Assembly: GCA_017549665.1 (NCBI GenBank)
Contig: JAFYUD010000144.1
Location: forward strand, 1-7,700
DNA from: Clostridia bacterium
Lineage (GTDB): Bacteria > Bacillota_A > Clostridia > Oscillospirales > Acutalibacteraceae
Length of the DNA stretch: 7,700 bases
Direction of reading: 5' to 3'
This document shows, piece after piece, positions 1 through 6,137 of the stretch; positions within the stretch are counted from its first letter, which is position 1; the number at the start of each line of letters is the position of its first letter. A model generated the notes under the pieces. It searched no databases. It was not told the DNA's origin and saw only the letters and a list, made by a program, of their open reading frames with translations. The translations under genes and the position numbers were made by a program.

Positions 1-1
1 C

Positions 2-1348
2 AGTGGCGGCTCAAGTATAAACATATCTCAGGCATTCTCTGACTTCCTCAAGGAAGCAACTCAGGATGAAAGCGACTCTGTAATCGACAAGCTTGTTCAG
101 AATATCAAGGACAAATTCAACGGTACAGATTCATCCGGAGACACAACAGAGCCTGACAACAGCGAGGACGAATCAATCACACTCGACCAGGGTGCGGCTG
201 AAAACATCGCAGAGCTGTTCAATATTTCTGTAAATGAACTGAAGAAAGGCTCTCCCTCATACGTTGAAACCAAAAATGTATCAATTGCCGAAGATATGGA
301 CTCAACAATGGCATCTTTCGCAGGTGTGCTTACAGGTATGGTTGAATCACTCATCGGTGAAAAAGACCTTTTTGCAGGAGTCATCGGCGGTATCGAAAAG
401 GAAACTGTTATCACAACCAAGTATCCTTCAGGCTCAGATGTTATAAACAATCTTCCCGTTTCAGGTAAGGATTATGTAGCATGTCTCACAGCTGACGATA
501 TCAAAGATTATACAATCACTATCTACAGAAGCGGCGCATACAAAATGCACATCGACCTTAAGGATGCTGAAGGCTCAGCTGCACAGTCAGGTCTTGCTCA
601 TGTATTCAACACAACTGACAAGGCTTTCGCAACTGTTGAAATCGGTTCATTCTCAACAAACATCGGTGTCAAGTTCAAGTATGTGAATAACTATGTTGAA
701 TGTCATGTTGACCGTGACGGCAAGCTCAACAGCTTCACTACAAACATGGGCATCACTTTCCTCTTCCAGGACCCCGAAACAGGAATCTATTCTGACGAAA
801 TGCCCTACTTCGGTGTAAACTTTGAAGAAGAAGGCATCATTTACACAGTAAACACCGAATACAGCGGTATCAATTATAATACACGTCTCATGGGTGACGA
901 AACAAATGACGGAAAAATAAACTCATCTGACGCAAGAAACGTACTCAGAGTATCCTGCGGTCTCGCAACAATGGATGCAACAACAGCAAAGTACTGCGAT
1001 GTTACCCGTGACGGCAAGATTTCAGCAGCTGATGCAAGAGAAATCTTAAGAGCGGCAGCTATGCTCACAAAGCTTCCCACAACCGAAGAAGCACTTGGTA
1101 TCAAGGAATACGTTATGAGCGACGCTACTCAGGCTCATGTAGATGACCTGCTCGTTCTTATGATGGCTTACGAAGCTGCGGCTGATGCAGCTGAAAAGGA
1201 AGCCCTGCAGGATTCCTACAACGACAAATACAACGGAACAACAACAGAAGAACCCACCACGGGCGAGCTTAATTCAACAGGCAACAAGGTAGAGGATGTT
1301 CTCGACTTTATCGGCGGAATCATCGGCGGCGGTTCACTGTTCGGTTAA
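2..1348 (+). CDS. Secreted dockerin (type I) domain protein, 5' end missing
   Basis: The reading frame is open from the window edge to a TAA stop, giving 448 visible residues; the true start and any signal peptide lie upstream. Residues 1-57 are a polar helix followed by a Thr/Ser/Asp/Glu-rich linker. Residues 58 to about 295 form a domain I do not recognise, with many beta-type segments (for example YTITIYRSGAYKMHIDL). Residues 297-358 are a type I dockerin: two Ca-binding loops, GDETNDGKINSSDA (first Asp 299) and CDVTRDGKISAADA (first Asp 333), each followed by a helix (ARNVLR, AREILR). Dockerins bind cohesins on scaffoldins or the cell surface, so the protein is probably extracellular and complex-bound. 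The dockerin is internal: about 90 residues follow, namely a helix, a Thr/Glu/Pro linker (408-427) and a Gly-rich hydrophobic tail ending GGSLFG. Catalytic function is unknown. Ordinary codon use and a terminator after the stop support a real gene. Confidence 0.9.
   Translation, partial: SGGSSINISQAFSDFLKEATQDESDSVIDKLVQNIKDKFNGTDSSGDTTEPDNSEDESITLDQGAAENIAELFNISVNELKKGSPSYVETKNVSIAEDMDSTMASFAGVLTGMVESLIGEKDLFAGVIGGIEKETVITTKYPSGSDVINNLPVSGKDYVACLTADDIKDYTITIYRSGAYKMHIDLKDAEGSAAQSGLAHVFNTTDKAFATVEIGSFSTNIGVKFKYVNNYVECHVDRDGKLNSFTTNMGITFLFQDPETGIYSDEMPYFGVNFEEEGIIYTVNTEYSGINYNTRLMGDETNDGKINSSDARNVLRVSCGLATMDATTAKYCDVTRDGKISAADAREILRAAAMLTKLPTTEEALGIKEYVMSDATQAHVDDLLVLMMAYEAAADAAEKEALQDSYNDKYNGTTTEEPTTGELNSTGNKVEDVLDFIGGIIGGGSLFG
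110..127 (+). repeat. Linker repeat, copy 1 of 2, in the dockerin gene
   Basis: Encodes DKFNGT at the start of the N-terminal Thr/Glu/Pro linker. The 18 bases match 1223-1240 at 16 positions. The flanking protein is also similar: KEATQD upstream and TTEP downstream in copy 1, KEALQD and TTEEP in copy 2. Confidence 0.5.
890..1075 (+). other. Type I dockerin domain coding segment (two Ca-binding repeats)
   Basis: The segment encodes two copies of the dockerin loop-helix unit. Loop pattern D-x-x-x-D-G-x-I-x-x-x-D is met twice (DETNDGKINSSD and DVTRDGKISAAD). Position 3, usually Asn or Asp, is Thr in both. Positions 10-11, which in characterised dockerins help set cohesin specificity, are Ser-Ser in one repeat and Ala-Ala in the other. 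A Cys lies just after the first repeat and another just before the second, 13 residues apart. Confidence 0.88.
1223..1240 (+). repeat. Linker repeat, copy 2 of 2, in the dockerin gene
   Basis: Encodes DKYNGT at the start of the C-terminal TTTEEPTT linker, after a charged helix. It matches the 110-127 copy at 16 of 18 bases, suggesting an old internal duplication of a helix-plus-linker unit. Confidence 0.5.
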
Positions 1349-1353
1349 ACGAC

Positions 1354-1384
1354 AAAGGCTGTACTTCATGTACAGTCTTTTTTA
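1354..1384 (+). terminator. Rho-independent terminator of the dockerin gene
   Basis: Six bases after the TAA stop, an 11-bp stem (AAAGGCTGTAC with GTACAGTCTTT) closes a 5-nt loop (TTCAT) and runs into a T tract. One pair is G-T, which gives a G-U wobble in the + strand RNA but a C-A mismatch in the minus strand RNA. The hairpin is therefore best suited to the + strand gene and separates it from the next gene. Confidence 0.85.
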
Positions 1385-1405
1385 TTATAATTGTATATAT
1401 TTTCC

Positions 1406-1434
1406 TTGAAATTTTCATTTTATACTGTTATACT
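1406..1434 (+). promoter_or_regulatory. Sigma-A-type promoter of the secreted hydrolase gene
   Basis: A -35 box TTGAAA (1406-1411) and a -10 box TATACT (1429-1434) are separated by exactly 17 bases in an AT-rich stretch directly after the upstream terminator. Transcription would start near 1441, giving a leader of about 23 nt. Confidence 0.7.
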
Positions 1435-1450
1435 TATTTTATAAACAAAC

Positions 1451-1456
1451 AGGAGG
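1451..1456 (+). promoter_or_regulatory. Strong ribosome binding site of the hydrolase gene
   Basis: AGGAGG lies 7 bases before the ATG at 1464. It fixes the start codon and matches the signal peptide that begins there. Confidence 0.85.
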
Positions 1457-1463
1457 GTTTTGT

Positions 1464-2996
1464 ATGAAAAAAACACTTTCAGTTATCCTTTCAATTATCC
1501 TTATGCTCGGAATCTGCGCTCCTGCGGCTTATGCAGCAGATGACAAATGCGACTGCGGATTCTCACCCGTTATTTATGTTGCCGCACTCGGCAGCGCAAC
1601 TGTTTACGGTGATTACGGCACTGATTCTCAGCACGCATTATTCCGTCCCGACACAATAGCTCTCATCGGTGATGCAGTAACAGCACTTGCACCCGCTGTA
1701 CCCGCTCTTCTTGCAGGCGATTACGATTCATTCGGCCATACACTTACAGGCTTTGTAAATGATGCATTCGGTGACCTTGCACTTGACGGCAACGGAAATT
1801 CCATTGACGGTGTTTATGCAGAGTATAACGAAATCACAGAGAATGAAGCTCAGCACGGTCCTGAATATTCATTCTATTTCAATTACGACTTCCGTCTTGA
1901 CCCCTATGAGCATGCAGACAGACTCAACGACTGCATCCAGAAGATGAAAGAGCTTACACATCACGATCAGGTACAGCTCAAGGCTTCAAGTATGGGCGGC
2001 GTTGTAACAATGGCATATCTTGAGCGTTACGGCACAGCTGACGTTGAAACAATCATCCTTCAGTGCTGTCCTATCCTCGGTACAGATGTTGCAGGCGACC
2101 TTTTCAACGGCAAGTTCATGATCAACAAGGACGCTCTTGTTAATTACGCACTTGATGCTATCCCTAATCTTGAAAGCGATCCTCTTCAGGGCTTACTTAT
2201 TTCTCTCGTTTACGCTCTTGATGAGCTTGGAATCTGGGAATTCATACTCACACAGGTTGATACTCTTGTTCCCGAGCTTATTGATATAGTTTATGATGAA
2301 GCACTTATCCCCATTTTCGGTTCAATGCCCGGTCTCTGGAGCTTTGTTCCTCACGAATCATACGAATCAGCAAAGGCTATCATGGTAAATGAGGAAACTC
2401 AGGCAGGTCTTATCGACAGAATCGACGCTTACCACTACAACGTTCAGTACAGAGCTGCTGACATTCTCAGAGAAGCAAACGAAACCGTAAAAATTTATAT
2501 CATCGCAGGCTACGACGTACAGAGAACACCTCTTGTTGAGGCATATATGAACACAAGTGACGGCACAGTTGACACAAAATACGCTTCAGTAGGCGGCACA
2601 TGTGCAGATTACGGCACTACATTTGAAGACGGTTATGTACAGAAGATTGATGACGGTCACAACCATCTTTCAGCTGACGGAATGATCGACGCTTCAACCT
2701 GTGCACTTCCCGAAAGCACATGGTTTATCAATGATATGCTTCATTCAACAACTCATGACGGTCACGACGAATTCTACACATGGCTTCTTACAAGTGATGA
2801 GCAGCAGACTGTTCATTCAAACGAAAAATACCCCCAGTTCATGCAGAATGATATCCCCGATCAGTCATTTGATCAGGTAAGCAAGGCAAATCCTGTTGAA
2901 GTATTCAAGGCAAGTCCCAGCTTCACAAACTTTGCAAAGCTTGTAAATTATCTTTTCAATCTTCTGAAGGAAAAACTGTCATTCCTCTTTGCATAA
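1464..2996 (+). CDS. Secreted alpha/beta hydrolase, LCAT/PGAP1-like lipase or esterase
   Basis: A 510-residue exported protein. Residues 1-24 are a signal peptide (MKK, hydrophobic core, AYA before the probable cut), followed by the mature domain. The first core strand is PVIYVAALGSA (about 35-45). NYDFRLDPYEHADRL (about 140-154) resembles the YDWR-type segment of LCAT/lipase relatives. The nucleophile elbow is KASSMGG, with Ser176 the likely nucleophile; its first Gly is Ala174. SDGTVD (365-370) gives the likely acid Asp366, as in the DGTV motif of LCAT-like enzymes. The catalytic His is among 399, 401, 427, 431 and 434; I favour 427. The usual HG of the oxyanion strand is replaced by AA. 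It should hydrolyse an ester or acyl bond outside the membrane, but the substrate is unknown. The C-terminus is an amphipathic hydrophobic tail ending KEKLSFLFA, with no LPXTG anchor or dockerin. The gene is monocistronic, with its own promoter and ribosome site. Confidence 0.82.
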   Translation: MKKTLSVILSIILMLGICAPAAYAADDKCDCGFSPVIYVAALGSATVYGDYGTDSQHALFRPDTIALIGDAVTALAPAVPALLAGDYDSFGHTLTGFVNDAFGDLALDGNGNSIDGVYAEYNEITENEAQHGPEYSFYFNYDFRLDPYEHADRLNDCIQKMKELTHHDQVQLKASSMGGVVTMAYLERYGTADVETIILQCCPILGTDVAGDLFNGKFMINKDALVNYALDAIPNLESDPLQGLLISLVYALDELGIWEFILTQVDTLVPELIDIVYDEALIPIFGSMPGLWSFVPHESYESAKAIMVNEETQAGLIDRIDAYHYNVQYRAADILREANETVKIYIIAGYDVQRTPLVEAYMNTSDGTVDTKYASVGGTCADYGTTFEDGYVQKIDDGHNHLSADGMIDASTCALPESTWFINDMLHSTTHDGHDEFYTWLLTSDEQQTVHSNEKYPQFMQNDIPDQSFDQVSKANPVEVFKASPSFTNFAKLVNYLFNLLKEKLSFLFA

Positions 2997-3006
2997 TTAA
3001 AAAAAT

Positions 3007-3035
3007 AAAAGCGAAATGAAATCACTTCGCTTTTT
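3007..3035. terminator. Bidirectional terminator between the convergent hydrolase and CLC genes
   Basis: A perfect 9-bp stem, AAAAGCGAA (3007-3015) with TTCGCTTTT (3026-3034), is flanked by an A run on the left and a T run on the right. It can terminate transcription from both sides: 10 bases past the hydrolase stop on +, and overlapping the last codons and TGA stop of the CLC gene on minus. Confidence 0.85.
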
Positions 3036-4257
3036 CCTTTTTAAATCTGATTCTGCCGAAAACGGGAGAGGCAAAAAATCTTCCCACAAAAAGACCTTCT
3101 TTTCCTGACAGAAGCCATGCAAGCAGACACGCAGGTATACTGTATGGAAGAATTGTAATTCCGAATAATTCAAACGAAAGCAAAACTGCACCGAGAGGAC
3201 TTGCTGTCACGCAACAGAAAAGACAGACAAGACCCAATACTGTCGCAAAGCCTGCATCAAGTCCCATAAGACCTCCGAAAACACAGCCGAAGGTTGCACC
3301 GATACAGAATGTGGGCACTATTTCTCCGCCCTTGAAGCCTGCAGCAAGTGTTACAGCGGTAAAAAGCATTTTCAGAAGAAAATCATACCGGTCAGCTTTT
3401 CCCGCTATGGCTTTCATCGCCATATCCATACCTGCACCGTTGTATCTCATATCACCCACAGCAAATGTCAGCGCTATCATTACTGCAGCTCCGGCAACAA
3501 TACGTATATAGGAATTTTTAAGAATTTTTTTTGACAGATGCGCTGCATTGTGAAAAACAAAGCACATGACAAAACCGAGAATACTTACCGCCACAACAAG
3601 TGCTGCAAGCTTTACTATCATAACAAATGAAACAGCATCAGGCACACTGTATACTGCAGCTTCCTCTGCCGTGCCGATAAATTCAGAAACTATTGCGGCA
3701 ATCACAGAAGAAATAAAGCAGGGTAAAACAGACAGTGAAAACACTTTTTTATTTGTCCTGAATTCAAGAATAAAAGCAGCAGCTGTCAACGGTGTACAGA
3801 AAACACCTGCAAAAACTGCGCTCATGCCGCTGAGAATAACCACCTTGCGTTTATCATTACGAAGATGAAAAATATCAGCAATACCTGATGCGCCTGCACC
3901 GCCAAGCTGAATTGCAGCACCCTCACGTCCTGACGAAGCGCCGAGAAAATGAGAAATCAAGGAAGATATAAATATCAGCGGTGCGATAACAGGTCTGATA
4001 CGATATCCTTTTTCCATATATCTTATCATATCGTTTGTGCCGCTGTAATTATTCATATTTGTAACACTGTAAAGCCAGACAGTAATTATACCGCCGACGG
4101 GCAGAAGAAAAATGAGCCACGTTGCAGACATTCTCACTTCTGTCACAAATGAGATAAGCTGAGCAAAACAGCCACCTGTCAGACCACCGATAATACCGTT
4201 GATGACAGCAATGACATTGAGCTTGAGCATATCAAAGATATTTTTTTTGGAAACCAT
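3022..4257 (-). CDS. CLC-family anion transporter, probably fluoride/proton antiporter type
   Basis: A polytopic inner-membrane protein of 411 residues from the ATG at 4257. A GTG at 4266 would add three residues (MIF), and numbering here counts from that GTG. Neither start has a clear Shine-Dalgarno sequence. CLC signatures are present in order: YSGTNDMIRYM (74-84) where classical CLCs have GSGIP; GREGAAIQLGG (113-123), with Glu115 as the gating glutamate; FILEF with Glu168; and FKGGEIVPTFCIGATFG (311-327) where classical CLCs have GxFxP. GREG-x-x-(I/V)-Q and GGE-x-x-P are typical of the CLC-F branch, which exports F- in exchange for protons. From memory, the GGE glutamate (315 here) corresponds to Glu318 of the Enterococcus CLC-F, and the Thr two residues later is Val317 here. 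The C-terminus is basic (RFKKEKAK), with no CBS domains. The gene is monocistronic. A CLC-family assignment is near certain; ion preference is inference and chloride remains possible. Confidence 0.9.
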   Translation of the reverse strand: MVSKKNIFDMLKLNVIAVINGIIGGLTGGCFAQLISFVTEVRMSATWLIFLLPVGGIITVWLYSVTNMNNYSGTNDMIRYMEKGYRIRPVIAPLIFISSLISHFLGASSGREGAAIQLGGAGASGIADIFHLRNDKRKVVILSGMSAVFAGVFCTPLTAAAFILEFRTNKKVFSLSVLPCFISSVIAAIVSEFIGTAEEAAVYSVPDAVSFVMIVKLAALVVAVSILGFVMCFVFHNAAHLSKKILKNSYIRIVAGAAVMIALTFAVGDMRYNGAGMDMAMKAIAGKADRYDFLLKMLFTAVTLAAGFKGGEIVPTFCIGATFGCVFGGLMGLDAGFATVLGLVCLFCCVTASPLGAVLLSFELFGITILPYSIPACLLAWLLSGKEGLFVGRFFASPVFGRIRFKKEKAK

Positions 4258-4301
4258 AAAAATCACGCCATAAAATATAAACTAAAAAATCAACAGGATG
4301 T

Positions 4302-4329
4302 ATTATAACACAGAAATCTGAAAATACAA
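4302..4329 (-). promoter_or_regulatory. Promoter of the CLC gene with extended -10
   Basis: Reading the minus strand, TTGTAT (4329-4324) and a perfect TATAAT (4307-4302) are 16 bases apart. TG one base before TATAAT gives an extended -10. Transcription would start near 4295, leaving a leader of about 30-38 nt. The leader contains no AGGAGG-like element and no fold recognisable as a riboswitch. Confidence 0.75.
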
Positions 4330-4344
4330 CTGTAAATTCAAACA

Positions 4345-4373
4345 AAAAACTGCCGGTCTGACCGACAGTTTTT
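4345..4373 (-). terminator. Terminator of the rhamnose/asparaginase operon
   Basis: Just after the asparaginase TAA stop, the minus strand reads AAAAACTGTCGGT, a 3-nt loop, then ACCGGCAGTTTTT. This gives a 13-bp stem containing one T-G pair, with a run of T at its 3' side. The T-G pair is a U-G wobble in minus strand RNA but a C-A mismatch in plus strand RNA, so the hairpin fits leftward transcription best. It insulates the operon from the CLC promoter. Confidence 0.88.
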
Positions 4374-4375
4374 AA

Positions 4376-5293
4376 TTATATGAAATACTTTTTTATCTCA
4401 TCAATTTTATCATAACGGGCCAGCGCACACATAAGCCTGACCGTCACGGCTTCGCTTGTAAGAAGACCTGTTTCAACAACATTTCCGATACACTTTGCCT
4501 GCTTGCCAACCTGATAAACAGAAAGGTCACTGCCCTCAGAAAGCACCTGAGTCGTAACTGCAACAACAACGCCGCAATCAGACAGTTCAGTGATTTTGTT
4601 CAGATATTTTTCAGGTATACCGCCAAGACCGTATCCCTCAAGCACTACGCCTCTGAAATTCTTTGCAATATCAAAAATTTCATCACTCATACCCGGCGTC
4701 AGCTTCACAGTCATAACCTTGGTTTCAAGGCTGTCATAAAACACCGTTTCACCGCAGCAACAGCGAATTTCCGTAATTTCAGGTCTGTTTATACTCACAA
4801 ATGCATCATCACTGAGAGTCTTAACCTTTTTTGCACACATTCCGTCAATAACCTTACCGCCGAAAACAACGACCGTACCGCAATATCCTGAAGCTGCAAA
4901 TTTCAGAGAATCGATCAGATTCTTCTTTGCATCCGTATCAGCATCTGCCACAGGTCGTTGTGACCCTGTCAGGACAATCGGCTTTACGGAGTTTTCAACA
5001 AGGCATGAGACTGCACAGGCTGTATACGCAAGAGTGTCTGTTCCGTGAGTGATAAGAAATCCGTCATAATTGTCATAATTATCCCTTATAAGTGAAACAA
5101 TCTGCAGCCAGTGTGCAGGGGTCACGTCCGTACTGTCAATACTGAAGGGCTGCACACAGTCAACGTCACATATTTCTTTGTATTCGGGAACGAAGGACAG
5201 TAATTCATCTGCACAGATAACCGGCACAAGCCCGTTCTCCCCTGCTGAAGATGCAATCGTTCCGCCCGTTGCGATAAGAAGAATTTTTTTCAC
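4376..5293 (-). CDS. ansA: L-asparaginase, type I (cytoplasmic-like)
   Basis: A 305-residue enzyme that hydrolyses L-asparagine to L-aspartate and ammonia. Both asparaginase threonine motifs are present: ATGGTIAS (8-15, catalytic Thr12) and HGTDTL (83-88, Thr85-Asp86). Substrate-binding IDSTDVTP (52-59, Ser54) and the catalytic lysine region AKKVKT (154-159, probably Lys158) complete the active site. SDLSVYQVGKQ and VVETGLLTSEAV near the C-terminus fit the family. There is no signal peptide and the length is slightly short for bacterial type I enzymes (E. coli AnsA about 338), so a cytoplasmic enzyme is likely; the type I label is less certain than the reaction. The start is GTG (5291-5293), supported by AGGGTG 6 bases upstream; the next upstream in-frame codon but one is a stop. 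It lies 16 nt after rhaD and is the last gene of the operon, so it is presumably co-transcribed with rhamnose catabolism, which is unusual. Confidence 0.92.
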   Translation of the reverse strand: MKKILLIATGGTIASSAGENGLVPVICADELLSFVPEYKEICDVDCVQPFSIDSTDVTPAHWLQIVSLIRDNYDNYDGFLITHGTDTLAYTACAVSCLVENSVKPIVLTGSQRPVADADTDAKKNLIDSLKFAASGYCGTVVVFGGKVIDGMCAKKVKTLSDDAFVSINRPEITEIRCCCGETVFYDSLETKVMTVKLTPGMSDEIFDIAKNFRGVVLEGYGLGGIPEKYLNKITELSDCGVVVAVTTQVLSEGSDLSVYQVGKQAKCIGNVVETGLLTSEAVTVRLMCALARYDKIDEIKKYFI

Positions 5294-5309
5294 TCAATTC
5301 ACCCTGATA

Positions 5310-6125
5310 TCAAAGCTCAAGAAAATCTTTTCTGTACTTTACGCCAAAGAACTCAGCAAGCTCAACCATTTCAGAATCCTTGATTGTGTTGACTCTGGGC
5401 AGGTGTGCAGTAAGCATATAAATCTGAGCAGCCTTTTCAACAGTTTCAATAAGACCGAAGGTCTCGTCAAGGTTCTTACCTGCGCCGTAAATACCGTGCA
5501 TACCCCATACAACGAGTCTGAATTCTTCCATCTTCTTTGCAGTAGCTTCACCGATTGAGTTTGTACCGCAGAGCATCCAGGGAAGGACACCTACACCGTC
5601 AGGGAAAACAACGATGCACTCAGTACACATTTCCCAGAGAGAGTGCGTGAATTTCTTTTCATCAAGCTCATGAACATAATTCATTGCGAGAGTATATGTG
5701 GGGTGAGTATGCATAACAACTCTGTTTTCAGGGTCAACCTTAAGTCTTGCCATGTGGCTCATAAGGTGAGCAGGAAGCTCAGATGTGAACTTACTTCCGT
5801 CCTTGTAACCCCAGAGAAGCTCTGCAGTTGTGCCGTCAGCAGCAATTCTGATAATACCGAGATTTGTTTCGGGATCAGCTTCAACATTCTTGAAATACTT
5901 GCCTGTACCTGTAACGATAAAGATTTTACCGATAAGTGCAGTTGCATCAAAGCCTGTGGGGATTGTTCTGATAACGTTATCAAGGTCAAGATACTCTCCC
6001 ACTTCTTTTTCGTCAAGCATATAGCTGATGTTACCGCCGTTACGCTCGTCCCAGCCGAGACGGTACATATTTGATGTCATTTTTGTCATTTCCACCATGA
6101 AAGGTGCTGTAAAAATATCTTTCAT
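5310..6125 (-). CDS. rhaD: L-rhamnulose-1-phosphate aldolase
   Basis: A 271-residue class II, zinc-dependent aldolase (E. coli RhaD has 274) that cleaves L-rhamnulose-1-phosphate to dihydroxyacetone phosphate and L-lactaldehyde in the cytoplasm. GWDERNGGN (24-32) is the phosphate-binding segment characteristic of RhaD. Glu116 in TSELPAH is the likely catalytic acid. Zinc ligands are His139 and His141 in VMHTHPTY plus His210 in VVWGMHGIYG, matching E. coli Glu117, His141, His143 and His212 with an offset of one or two. The ATG at 6125 is chosen because it gives the family length, begins MKDIFTAPF like other RhaD N-termini, and has GGAG 8 bases upstream. The frame is open further to 6215, but that part lies inside rhaA. 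The start overlaps the rhaA stop by one base (TAATG), indicating translational coupling. Confidence 0.96.
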   Translation of the reverse strand: MKDIFTAPFMVEMTKMTSNMYRLGWDERNGGNISYMLDEKEVGEYLDLDNVIRTIPTGFDATALIGKIFIVTGTGKYFKNVEADPETNLGIIRIAADGTTAELLWGYKDGSKFTSELPAHLMSHMARLKVDPENRVVMHTHPTYTLAMNYVHELDEKKFTHSLWEMCTECIVVFPDGVGVLPWMLCGTNSIGEATAKKMEEFRLVVWGMHGIYGAGKNLDETFGLIETVEKAAQIYMLTAHLPRVNTIKDSEMVELAEFFGVKYRKDFLEL

Positions 6126-6137
6126 TATCTTTTCTCC
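6123..6137 (-). promoter_or_regulatory. Coupled stop-start junction rhaA/rhaD with internal ribosome site
   Basis: On the minus strand GGAG (6137-6134) lies within the last rhaA codons, 8 bases before the ATG of rhaD. The ATG shares its A with the TAA of rhaA. This fixes the rhaD start and suggests termination-reinitiation. Confidence 0.8.

Noticed and set aside
97..450. Open frame of 117 codons on minus inside the dockerin gene
   Set aside because: Its Ser/Pro-rich content reflects reverse reading of Asp/Glu/Thr codons; the + frame is open across the whole region and carries a domain.
1385..1463. Riboswitch or small RNA in the 79 bases before the hydrolase gene
   Set aside because: The stretch is AT-rich and fully accounted for by a promoter, a short leader and a ribosome site.
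4258..4375. Fluoride riboswitch upstream of the CLC gene
   Set aside because: None of the conserved crcB-motif stretches was found on the minus strand; only a terminator, a promoter and a short AT-rich leader are present.
5178..5558. Open frame of 126 codons on + across the ansA/rhaD junction
   Set aside because: It is antisense to two well-supported genes, without an initiation signal or a recognisable motif.
5643..6074. Open frame of 143 codons on + opposite rhaD
   Set aside because: It lies fully antisense to a well-supported aldolase gene, has no ribosome site or family resemblance, and is Cys/Ser-rich as expected of a shadow frame.
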